Shown here one piece after another: positions 46,145-56,500 of a DNA stretch of 64,000 nucleotides. Below the pieces are notes generated by a model, which saw only the letters and a program-made list of their open reading frames with translations, was not told the DNA's origin and searched no databases. Made by a program: the position numbers and the translations under genes. Position 1 is the stretch's first letter. Each line of letters starts with the position of its first letter. The DNA comes from Nageia nagi (taxonomy: Eukaryota; Pinophyta), in contig JBITNC010000001.1 in the NCBI GenBank assembly GCA_050084985.1, forward strand, positions 135,656,001 through 135,720,000, in the 5' to 3' direction.

Positions 46145-46642
46145 TTGAAGGAACTAACACTAACACTTAATTCTTAAATTATCAAGATCTCATGGAAACT
46201 CAACTAACATCAACATAACTCAAGAAGACAATCTCACAAAGTGACTCAAGAGATAAAAGGATTCCTCCAACTAGGAGTACATCCACTAAATAGATCTTAC
46301 TTCATTCACAAATATGAACCTCTTACAAATCTCCTAATCTCATCTCCTAAACACTATCCTATAGCATAACTTTACTCCACAAATTGGTGAGTGATCACAA
46401 AGAGGGAGATTTCTATTTATAGGCCAAAATACCTCTTTGGATCACCCTTTTATCCAATGTACAAAGGCATGACATGCAACTCCCTTTTACCCAAGGGGCA
46501 TGCTCATGACATAAAGTGTAGGACAAGTTACATTATCATACTCACTTAAATACTTAAGGTATCTAGTGATACCATTAAGTATTAGTGAATTTACAAGATA
46601 ATTATTACAAATCCTTTTCAAAAATGCATTATGCATTCCAAA
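46145..46642 (-). repeat. Copia-B 5' LTR
   Basis: About 498 bp, the partner of 38,091-38,589. The outer end has degenerated from TGTTGGAATG to TTTTGGAATG, blending into the A-run of the SINE. Confidence 0.92.
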
Positions 46643-46777
46643 AAAAAGTCCCACCTAGGCAAAGAACCGATGATTTACCCTGAGTCATATGATTAGTGGG
46701 TAGGATCATGGCTCTAATAGGATTAGTGGCTTCGACTGACATATCTCATAAATAAATAAAAAAAACTAATAAATTAT

Positions 46778-46793
46778 TATTTTAGTTATAACA
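46778..46793 (+). repeat. Element C 5' LTR, last 16 bases
   Basis: The sequence TATTTTAGTTATAACA after the SINE duplication matches the end of the 3' LTR (TATTTTGGTTATAACA, 52,213-52,228). Confidence 0.88.
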
Positions 46794-46795
46794 AA

Positions 46796-46808
46796 TGGTG
46801 AATCCAAC
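46796..46808 (+). other. Element C primer-binding site (candidate)
   Basis: TGGTGAATCCAAC two bases after the LTR. It is not the initiator-Met type; it resembles the TGGTGACTCCACT-like sites I associate with Tat/Ogre elements (tRNA-Arg), which is from memory. Confidence 0.55.
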
Positions 46809-49800
46809 TTTCTTTCAACATATTGCATTTTTATGTGGAGTATTTTATTGAAAATCCAAGTTTTATTTGGTAAATTTTTGTTGCTTAAAAATTGTTAGAT
46901 TTAATGAAGATTTATTTTTGGTCAATTTCATTTTTGAAGAAAACCCTAAATTTTGAAGGTCATTTTATTAAATTTGGTAAAATTTAGAATTGTAAAATTT
47001 TGAACAAAACTATAGGTTATCATAGTAGACAACTTTTTAAGAGTCATTTGGGCTTGTTCTATGCATTTTCATTAAGATTTATTGAGGCTTTCAATTTTCA
47101 AATTATAATGGCTTGTATGTGCATTCCTAGCGCTCTAATGCTTGAATTACTAAAACATGGATATAATATAATTATATTAGATACATTTAGACCATAAAAT
47201 AATTAATATTTGAAGGTAGATAATGCACATGATAATTTAAAGGTATCATAAATCATTTATATACATAAATCTCATGATAACAATAGTTTAACAAGTCCTT
47301 GTGTAGGCAATTCTAGTGGTACAAGTGATAAAGTTGATATTGATGAAGTTTATTTGGTTACTGATAATGATAATGTTTATCATGTTGAACATTCTAAGGA
47401 TGAAATTTATATTAATGAAACTTAGAATTTTGGATTATATTATCCAAGCATCAATAAAGGTGATATTTTCATAAATAATGATATCCTAGATATTGCTAGT
47501 AATGATGATGATAATGTGTGCAAAGATCAAGATCTAACTTAAGTGTAGGAAGAAGATAATAATATTTTTGAAATAGATAAATAATATAGCATAATATAGA
47601 GTAATATCCCCCTCAAGTTTGATGATATTCAAAGTGAAACTGATCCATAGTGCCATGATGCTACAAATTCAAATAACAAGAAAGAAGAGTATTCCATCCT
47701 TGCACCACAGGTTCAACTTTCAATAGTCTAGGTAAGTGACTATTCTTGAGTTTAATTCAATTATGAATATTAAAATAATAAAATTTAAGTATATGAAAAG
47801 GTTTATAGTAATTTTTATTATTATTTATGATGCAATGGACCTAGTTTATATTTAGGAAATGAATGAAAACATAACTGATTGGAGAGAGATATATAGTGAC
47901 TTGCAAAACCAAAGTGAATTATTAAATGCTGAAAAAATGATTAATATAAGAATATTGGATAATTATAAAATATATAATATGTTATAAAATTAAAATTACA
48001 ATTTCCTTATTGAATGTGTTAAGTTTATTAGAAAATGTAGACAAGAAAAATCAAGTCCATTTTATCTAAAAGATATAGAGAAAATAAAAGACAAGCTAGA
48101 TATACCTTTAGTAAGAGTGATAAAAATAATTAGTTTAATGAAGAATGTAATATTATAATAAGATAATTGCATGAGTATAATGATGAAAAATTATTTAACA
48201 TGATGAATAAGAAACAACAACATCAAATCATTGATCAATTTGAACAAATAATGGAAACATTTAGAAAAGAGAAATTTGGACCATTTGAATGCTTAAAAGA
48301 AGAAGATAACCTAATATAAGAAGAAATTATAGGATATGTAAAAATAAATGAAAATAAAAATAAATATCAATGTAAAAATGGATAGTTGATCATGTTTTCT
48401 CTTGCATTTCATGTAGGGTAGGATTGGATTTTGGTATTTTAGTTGCATAATCATGCTTGTTACATTTCATGTTGTCATGCATTATTATGTTGTGTGATAG
48501 TCCTTTGGTATTAGGTAATATAAATAATTTAATATTCAAAAATTAATTTTTAATTATATTACTCTAAAGAATTAAGGACACATAGTTCAAATTTTTACAG
48601 ATGTTACATAGTCATTGTTTGAAGTTGCTTACATATGCATTTTTGTGAGTTATTGTAAATTGCTTGTTTTCTACAAAATTCAAAATGTTATTTCCAATTT
48701 TTATAAAGAAGTGATAAGAACTATTAAACAATGTAAAATTATGTTTTTATTAGAAATTAAATTCATTTTTGTAAATAGACAAAAAAATAGGCATGCAAAA
48801 AAATTATCGCTTTGTGGGGGTAGGGTGTGGAGCATCACTACTATGTTCTAAGCAATTCCTCTGTATTCTAATAAGTTATTATATAAAATATGAAAATTTT
48901 AATTTATATATATCAAATAAATATGTAAATTTTAAAAAAATTACCTATAAATTTCTCTCGAATTAAAAGTTATGGTCAATTTAAGTTTTAGATTTGGTAA
49001 GTGTAAATTAGGTCTATCTCAACTCTAAAATTAGTTTTTTTTTTTTTAATAGAATTTGATTAGATCAAATGGTTTTTATTGAAATTTATGATTCCAAATT
49101 AATAATACAAAAGTAATGAGCTTAATTGGATTTGTACAACAAAAGTTATGCTTGTTGGAAGTTTGCAATTTTTTTTGACAATTTTAGGTTTACAAGGATT
49201 GCTTATTATGAACCAAGAGGATCAAAATATGGAAAAGAGTGAATCAAAGAATGAAAATTAGAGGATGAGAATGTTTTAGGTATGTTAATATATAATTTTT
49301 ATTGGATTTAATGATTTAAAATAATTTAGAATTATTCTTAGGTTGAGTTGAAAATTATCATAAAAGTTGTTGAAAAGTTACCAAAAAGTTGTAAAAGTTA
49401 CAGAAGTGAAAATGTTGACTCCCAACCTTCAAGTAAGTTGAGAACAAGGTATGAATGACTATTTCAGTCACTTCCATAAAATTTTTAAAATAATTTAAAT
49501 TATTTTAGAATAAAGCATAGAAATGAACATCATTTCAAGTTTTGTTTTCAATGAAGAAATTTTTTAATTTGCAAGTTGTATTGAATTAACCATATCATGA
49601 GTTTTGATATGTGATGAATTGAGGATACTATGAGTTTTATGAGCTTAAGTATATGATAAATTTTGTATGACATGATTATAATACTTTTTAAGATTAATAA
49701 ATATGAGATATTTGAATTTTTCCTTCATAAGTAAGTAGGGGGTGGTTAGTTGGTCAATTTTAGCAGTTTTCAATTAGGATTGGGGGCATGGTGAGCATTA

Positions 49801-50440
49801 ATTTGAGTTGATCAAATTCAATATTAGATATTTAATAGTTATATGAATCTAGTTTAGTGTGGAATTAAGTTAGTAGTTCATATTTATAGTGAGATTTCAG
49901 TATCTTTTGAGAAATTTTTAAAGAAAACTTTGGGCATTGATGCTAGGAGTTAGAAAAAAAATTTAGATGACCAATTTATATTTCAAATTATTTTTATCAA
50001 AAATGATATAAATTTTAATTTTTGGGCAATTTTTATTGAGGTTACCAAGTGGTTCTACTTGAAAGATAATGAAATTTGGCATTCATATCTTTGGCTTAGT
50101 TATGTATCAATGAATTTAGTCCAAAAAGAGATTAGTTTTTTGATATTTTAAAAATTACTTTATTCTTGGGGAATTAAAAAAATAAATCCAATAAGGTTAA
50201 ATCCTTATATTTTTCTCTTCATATTTAATAATTCTCTAGACTTTAATATTAAATGGTTTTTTAATAAATCCTTACTCTTTCATAAATAATTTATTTTTGA
50301 TATTTCAATAAATATTTTCCTAATTACCTAAAAGTTGACAATCATATTCATGATTTTGAATCATGTGTTTATCATATCATGCTTATCATATGATATTTAT
50401 CATGTCACTCTTATCATATCATATAATGTTTTTCATATTA
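46809..50440 (+). other. Element C internal region, no recognised domain
   Basis: No gag or pol motif in any frame. 47,280-48,385 looks weakly protein-like on the plus strand: DEVYLVTDNDNVYHVEHSKD with DILDIASNDDDNVCK in one frame, then MNKKQQHQIIDQFEQIMETF and FGPFECLKEEDNLI in others, broken by stops. It could be a decayed element-specific ORF. 48,400-50,330 is AT-rich non-coding. 50,340-50,440 is packed with TTATCATATCAT words leading into the 34-bp repeats. Confidence 0.5.
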
Positions 50441-50442
50441 GT

Positions 50443-50681
50443 CTTATCATTGGTCTCTATGTAAGGAAGGGATACTCTTATCATTGGAATCTCTATAAGG
50501 GAGGGACACTATTATCATTGGTCTCTCTGTAAGGGAGGGTCACTCTTATCATTGATCTCTCTATAAGGGAGAGGTAATCTTATCATTGATCTCTCTATAA
50601 GGGAGGGGAATTATTATCATTGGTCTCTCTATAAGGAGGGTCACTCTTATCATTGATCTCTCTGTAAGGAAGAGGAAATCT
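50443..50681 (+). repeat. 34-bp tandem repeat, about seven copies
   Basis: The unit is close to TTATCATTGGTCTCTCTATA plus AGGGAGGGTCACTC. Copies are 33-36 bp with substitutions (GATCTCT for GGTCTCT, GTAAGG for ATAAGG). It lies inside element C upstream of the 3' LTR. Confidence 0.92.
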
Positions 50682-50779
50682 TATAAAAATCCATGGCAAC
50701 ACGATGGCTTGTGAAGGTGGTGATGAGCATTCCACTACACTCCATGTATTTCCTATAAAATGACATTAATTAGTAAGCC

Positions 50780-51200
50780 CTCATCATTAACTTGAGGCTA
50801 TAAGTCCTTAACCAGAAGAAATATCTTCATATAATCTTGGTGCATAAGCCACCAAGAACATGTTTGATTTCTTATTTGCTATATTTTAGGATTTATTTAT
50901 TATAAAGGTATTGCAAAATATTTAAAAAGTTAAAGAAATTTGTATAATGCTATGCATTAGGATATCTTTTTTATAAAGGTATGCTAAAATATTTAAAAAG
51001 ATAATAAGGTTTGTATAATGCTATGCCTTAGGATATCTTTTCTATAAAGGTATACCAAAATCTTTAACAAGTCTTATATGAGATAAAAGCCCTCATCCAT
51101 TATGGTGAGGCACAAAGCCATAATCTATAATTGTGAGACACTCTCTTCACATCATCTTAGTGGGTAAGCTACCAAGGACATGTTTTATTTCTTATTCTTT
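50780..51200 (+). repeat. 71-bp tandem repeat inside a diverged larger duplication
   Basis: TATAAAGGTA starts at 50,901, 50,972 and 51,043, each followed by AAAATATTTAAAAAG and TATAATGCTATGC, giving about 2.7 copies. On both sides lie diverged copies of one block: AAGCCACCAAGAACATGTTT (50,847) and AAGCTACCAAGGACATGTTT (51,166), each preceded by a CCTCATCATTAACTTGAGG-like segment. Confidence 0.8.
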
Positions 51201-51491
51201 CAAGATGTACATATGATATGATAGTTAATGTCTATATTTGAGACATATTATGGAAAAAAAAGTTGTTTAAGTGAATTATAGGTTACTTTTTTTTCTTCTT
51301 GGGTTTATCTTATGTTGAATAGTTCATCATATGGTAACCAACCTAAAGTGGGGGCATAATGTTGGTGAAAATTGAGGCATCCAATGATTTCATCATGAAT
51401 ATATTATTCAGGGAGTATTTTCTTGCTTAGTCTTGTTATGCTTTGAATTTATGCTTTGATTTTATTTTATCCCAAAAGTATCAAATCATAT

Positions 51492-51506
51492 TCAAAGTGG
51501 GGCATA
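51492..51506 (+). other. Element C polypurine tract
   Basis: TCAAAGTGGGGCATA abuts the 3' LTR. A near copy, AAAGTGGGGGCATAATG, lies at 51,345-51,361. Confidence 0.7.
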
Positions 51507-52228
51507 TGTTAACACCTAAAAAGGAATTTTAATTTAAGTAAAATAAAACTTTTATATATTTATAATAATTCATTTATTTAAGTGATCTAATACTCTTTTT
51601 ATTGTATAGACTTATCTACCTTTATGTTTATGATAACATGTTGGTTTAGCGATAAGCACAAGTAAGAGTCTTGGACCACGTGCACCATAAGCCCAAGCAA
51701 GAGCTTTAGAACTAGACATGCTATATATAAACATGGAATGATTATGCATGAGAAATCATGACATGATCTAGAATCCTTGATAGGTGGTAATATAATTTAG
51801 TCCTTTGAATGGTGTTTTGCAATGCCAGCTATCATATCTAGAATTTATTATACTTAAATATTACATTCTTGAGCCATTATTTTGCTATATTGATGTTTAG
51901 AACCTAACCATAGATAAAGAATCTTGACAACCACAAATGATTTGGGGTCCTTATGTGGAAAGAACCCAATGATACCACTCGATTTATGATGGGTTTAAGG
52001 GTCCTTCTTTCAAGAGTAGTTCATCATTATCTTGTCTCAAGAGAATCCAACATCCAGTTTATGATTACAAGTAAGAAAATAGGTATGTAATTAATTTAAA
52101 ATTCAAATTTGATAGGTTATGATCAATCGATCATATTTTATCATTGTAATATTTCAAGTTATTGCTATTTCATTATTATTCTATTATTTATTAAGTAACC
52201 CTAATACATTATTATTTTGGTTATAACA
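51507..52228 (+). repeat. Element C 3' LTR
   Basis: 722 bp, TGTTAACACC...GTTATAACA, uninterrupted partner of the 5' LTR. Confidence 0.93.
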
Positions 52229-52233
52229 CTAAT

Positions 52234-52735
52234 AAAAGTGGAGATAAAAGAAACCCACCAAATTATATAACTATTATGATAAGTCCTTTACTTGCCAAAC
52301 TCTTTGGAAGTATTATATAATATAGAATTAACAATTAATTTAATGATAATAATTAAAGAGCTAGAGGATAAGATAATTTTAGAAGTAAACATTCAACAAT
52401 TGATTACATCCTCACTTTTCAAATTATTAATGATTTTTTTTTAAATGATAAAGAAGAATTATTTGCATGCTTTATAGATTTTTAAAAATTCTTTGATGCT
52501 ATTTCTAGGTATAAAATTTTAAAGTGTATGGCTAAATTAAATTTACCTTTTGAATTAATATTTTCTATTTATAAGATTTATGAACAATTTATAGCTAAAC
52601 TCAAAACTAATCAAGAGTGATATGAGTAAATTAGTTATAATATATGAATTAAATAAGGTTTTCCCCTCTAGATACCTACAAATGATTTATTATATATTTA
52701 ATAAATCATATTTAGACTTCTTAAATGACTTAATG
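52234..52735 (+). pseudogene. LINE (plus strand), continuation of RT
   Basis: NKSGDKRNPPNYITIMISPL and LAKLFGSII continue the RT interrupted at 37,212. HSTIDYILTFQIINDFF, LFACFIDF-stop-KFFDAIS with the FxDFxKAFD block, RYKILKCMAKLNLPFELIF, and near 52,650 a GFPL box (usual GCPLSPTLF). The YxDD catalytic region is not visible, so the copy is truncated or decayed after about 52,735. Confidence 0.87.
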
Positions 52736-53480
52736 CAATATTACATATGTCAAGATAAATTTGATATTACAATACAATGCCATATGTTATATTAAATGCT
52801 ATATCATATATCATGGGTATTATTTTTAATGTGTCTTGAATAACAATTATTATATTAATGTGAGAGGTCAACCTTCACTCCTTTCTATGTCTTTGTAGGC
52901 TATATAAATGAGAGGAATACATTGATCTCCATAGATAAAAAATCTTTGATATGGTAAGAACTTTGATAGGTGGTTGGTGAATGTAATGGTATCTTTGGAT
53001 GTCACCTATCATGAGAATTTTTTATACTCTAAGCTTTGGACTATATATATTTTGCACATATCATAATTCAACATATTCCATGCAGTCAGTAGTGTGCTTC
53101 TCCTACATTGATAGTAACATGTATCTTCTAGATTGAGGGCTCCATATTTTAATGGTTGAGTAGTTTATTCATGCACATGAATATCCATCATAAAATTAAC
53201 ATGATTTTGATCCCAATATTCTAGATTTAAATAACCATTGATTGTTGAGGATTGCACATATGTTTCATATCAAGTTCATGTATTTCATGTATATTTATTA
53301 TAATCTGGTATAGCAATAATTTCCATTTATTTATATTGTAGATCAATTTATTTATTATATACATTAATATTTTACAAAATTTGAGGTCTACATATTGAAC
53401 CTAACATTCTTACACACCTAGATCTCAATCTAGGACATCCCTTCTATAGAGTCATGAATCCATTTTTGTTATTATCTCTT
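52736..53480 (+). other. Non-coding stretch upstream of the Tat-type gag; possible LTR and leader
   Basis: No ORF. CTATATAAATGAG (52,899) is TATA-like, and GAGGTCTACA at 53,378-53,387 looks like a Tat LTR end (compare GGGACTACA at 20,506). The other LTR copy is not in the window, so this stays a guess. Confidence 0.35.
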
Positions 53481-55560
53481 CCCTTACTTGAGGTGCTTAG
53501 AGTAATAACTAGAGAAAATGATAAGATTAGGGTTTGTTCTACCTATGTTTCAAAGATATATTTAAATTAAGAACAACCTAGGGTTTCTAAGAGTAAGTTT
53601 AATTTTAAGGATATTAGGATAAGTGTTAAGGTTAATCCTAATTTACCTCTACAAGAGCCTGATCCTAATGATTAAATAGATACTAATGAAGATAATGATA
53701 CTAAGTCTACAAGTTCTAGCAAGAATATGGACATTATTGGAAAAAATCCTAATAAGCTTAATATATCTATAGATGATTATGATTTTAAAAATATAAGTTT
53801 AAGAATCCATGGAGATTCTCCTGATAGCGATGCTAAAATTGAAGAATTAGATATAATTCCTAGCCATGTTAGATCAATAAAGGAATTGTTATCTAATAAA
53901 GAAAAGTTGGAATAGTATCTTACTAATAATGCTAAATTTTTTATTGATATTCTAACCAATTATGAATTATTAAAAGAAGATACTACAACTTTGCAATCCT
54001 TGGATAATTTTTTTTCTTATGAAAATGTAGGTTCTTTAAAATGAAGGGTCTCTAGTATTAATTAGGATGCTACCAATGGCATGCAAGCCTATACACATGC
54101 TACTAGAAATATAGAAGCAAATGCTACAAATCCTCTCAATCAGGTGACCATCAAGGATGATGATAATGAAAGAGATAATGATTTTGAACACCTAATTATT
54201 AATTTTGCACATTACAATACAAGTACTCTTCCTGATAAAGGCAAGTGTATTTTGACTAATGAAGAAACTATAGTAGATGCTAAAAAGCAACTTGCTACTG
54301 TAATTGATAATGCCTATACACATCACCCTAATTGGTCAAAAGAGGAACAAAATATCAAGCTTGATTCTCTTCTTAATTCTAAAAAAATTGAGTTATTTCA
54401 ACAAGCTAATGAGGAACAAAAATTAGAGTTTATGTTGGAGTTACTTGATAGGCTTGAACATGAAAGGATAAATAGAATAGGACCATTTGTGCCACTCAAG
54501 GAAAAGGTGCTTAGAAATGCAAATAAATATTCCTATCCAATTAGTAATGTACCACCATAATCACCATCACCAACCCCAAAAACAAATATAAATATGCCTA
54601 ATGGACAAACAATCTAGGAAAGGATTGAAAAATTAGAAAAGGTTCTACATGCTAATGATGATAATTTCTTATTTTTCTTGAAGCATCCATTAACTAATAG
54701 AATTATTTCTAAATCGCTTGTTGATAAAAAGAGTGTAATTTACAAAATTTTATGGTTCATAAGATCCAAAGATGCATGTTAGAAAATTTCATGAAGAAGC
54801 TATGGAATATGTTCATGATAACTATTTGCTTGTTTAAAGGATTATGCATTGAAATGGTATTATAATCTTCTTGAAAAGAGTATTGATAAATATGAAGATT
54901 TATTATATCAAGTTTTGGGTAAATATAGATATAATATTACAAAAAAGGTTCAATTCAAAGATTTGTGTAAAATTAAGCCATTAATTAATCAATCTTTATC
55001 TAACTTTGTAAAAATTTGGAAATAAACTGCTAATAAGATTACTATGTTTGAGCAAGATTTGAAGCATACTTTTACACATGCTTCATTACCTATGTATAAA
55101 TTATTGGTTATCTCTAATCATGATTTGAAATTAGCTAAAATTATAGATATCTTATTTAAAAAATAAGATTGCATAAAGAAACTTCACAATATGCTTTCCA
55201 AAAAATCTCAAATATATGAGAAGAATGACAAGCAAGCTAAACCTTAGGTATTATGAAAATAGATTAGAATTTGCTATAACTAATATTGATAGAAGACATA
55301 ATAAACCATAAAGGAAGTTTACAAGGCTAATTGATATTGTTGATAATATTATTAATGTGTTATTAAAAGAAGAGCTTATTAAGCTTCCACCAATGGTTCA
55401 ACACCACTTTCCTAATGGTGTTCCTAAGAATTATAGGTATGAAGAATTATGTAATTATCATAGGACACCAGGTCATCTAAAAAGAAATTGTAGGATATTA
55501 AGAAATATTATTTAGGAATTCATTGACAAGAAAGTAATTTAGATGGATGATCATGTTGAA
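53481..55560 (+). pseudogene. Tat-type gag remnant (Tat-3)
   Basis: The first part is one frame from 53,490 to 54,560 with stops (GVLRVITRENDKIRVCSTYV, MDIIGKNPNKLNISIDDYDF, and the 159-codon open part 54,081-54,560 with ELLDRLEHERINRIGPFVPL). This N-terminal region has no recognised domain. After a frameshift the gag core follows: DPKMHVRKFHEEAMEYVHDN, LKWYYNLLEKSIDKYEDLLY, QVLGKYRYNITKKVQFKDLC, and LINQSLSNFVKIWK. The C-terminal zinc block NYHRTPGHLKRNCRILRNII (55,450-55,510) is the Tat-like CxYHxxxxHxxxxC form. No protease or RT follows. Confidence 0.8.
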
Positions 55561-56500
55561 GTAAATGATGGGCCTGTACACCATGATAATGAAAAGTTGG
55601 ATATATTTATGAATCCTTTACCAAATGTAACTCAATAACCAAGGGCATTCATTGATTTGGTAAGTACTTCATAGTGTATGCATTATTATTTTTCTTACAA
55701 AGATGGATGAAGGAAATAGTGACAACAAGTTCATCAAGGCCAAGAAAACACACAAAATAGAAGGGAATATAAAACAAACATCAATAATAGCATGCATTCC
55801 TATTTGCATGCAACCAATGATGTGAAATATACTACTAGGAATACACCTATTTTTGTACCTGCCTCCACCAAATGCATATGGGCTATTAAACCATCCTAGG
55901 TACACTAAGTTATTGCCTAAAATTAAAAATTTTCAATTTTTAGTATATGATAAATAGGTTATTATCTTAGGGGGGGGGGGGGAAATGTGTATGTTTCATG
56001 ATCATAAGGGATAAATAATTGCTTTATTAGTTTTTTGGGAAAGTTTTGAAAAAGTCCCCCATACATTTGTCATGCTCAATCATTAAATCTCACACCACTA
56101 ACAGTGTACAACCTATTGCCACACTACTAACAACATGCATTTCTCAAACCAAAATAAAAAAAGAATAGTATATCCACTATCTATAAATTTTATTGAATTA
56201 TTTCAAGAGGTGTGTATTAAATTTCAGGGTGGTTAAAAGAAAAGAAAATGGGCTTGTGTTCATTTTTGTAAAATTGTCCATTAAATTATTGAAAATTGAA
56301 TGTTATATCTTACTTTAGGGCCTCATTTTATCATTATAGTTTATTGTTAGTAATTTTGATATTGAGATAGTTAATTTAAAAATTACAAAAGTACAAATAT
56401 TGAACAACTAGACCATTCAACCATAATACAAAGCATGAAATTAAAGCATACATTCAACATTGTAAATAGGAAATGGAGCAAAAATGAATAGTGTATATAT
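55561..56500. other. No recognised gene; G13 homopolymer
   Basis: A weak continuation of the gag-side frame to about 55,680, then nothing readable. 55,970-55,982 is a run of 13 G, followed by AAATGTGTATG. The short minus ORF 55,905-55,669 shows no family. Confidence 0.5.

Larger units (their letters stand above)
38091..46642 (-). mobile_element. Copia-B: Ty1/copia element nested in the SINE
   Basis: 8.55 kb, same family as Copia-A but on the minus strand and without nested insertions. LTRs 38,091-38,589 and 46,145-46,642. The target site is a run of A (about AAAAA, 38,086-38,090 and 46,643-46,647), so the exact duplication is uncertain. Perfect initiator-Met primer site. Order on the minus strand: leader (46,130-43,267), gag, protease, integrase, RT, RNase H, 3' region, polypurine tract. 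Confidence 0.93.
37920..46761 (+). mobile_element. tRNA-derived SINE in element C LTR, split by Copia-B
   Basis: Segments 37,920-38,090 and 46,643-46,761 join to about 290 bp. It has a Pol III-type A box TGGCAAAGTGAT (37,941-37,952) and B box AGTTTAAATCC (37,977-37,987; consensus GGTTCGANTCC), a tRNA-unrelated body (CCCACCTAGGCAAAGAACC), and an A-rich tail AATAAATAAAAAAA. The target duplication AAAACTAATAAATTAT is at 37,904-37,919 and 46,762-46,777. Long target duplication, A-tail and internal promoter together make a SINE. It moves by borrowing LINE enzymes. Confidence 0.88.
37213..52228 (+). mobile_element. Element C: non-autonomous LTR retrotransposon inserted in the LINE
   Basis: LTRs 37,213-46,793 (itself interrupted; 723 bp net) and 51,507-52,228 (722 bp) with target duplication CTAAT (37,208-37,212 and 52,229-52,233). 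The LINE RT reading is continuous across it. The internal 4.7 kb starts with a TGGTGAATCC primer-like site and ends with a purine-rich tract, giving plus orientation. No gag or pol motif is visible, so it is classed as non-autonomous (LARD-like). Primer site and purine tract type resemble the Tat/Ogre group, which is an inference. Confidence 0.9.

Noticed and set aside
50443-50681. Regular repeats suggestive of a CRISPR array
   Set aside because: Units are head-to-tail with no unique spacers, in a plant retroelement context.
55970-55982. G13 run as a polypurine tract of Tat-3
   Set aside because: No TG LTR start follows directly and no matching LTR is found; probably a simple homopolymer.
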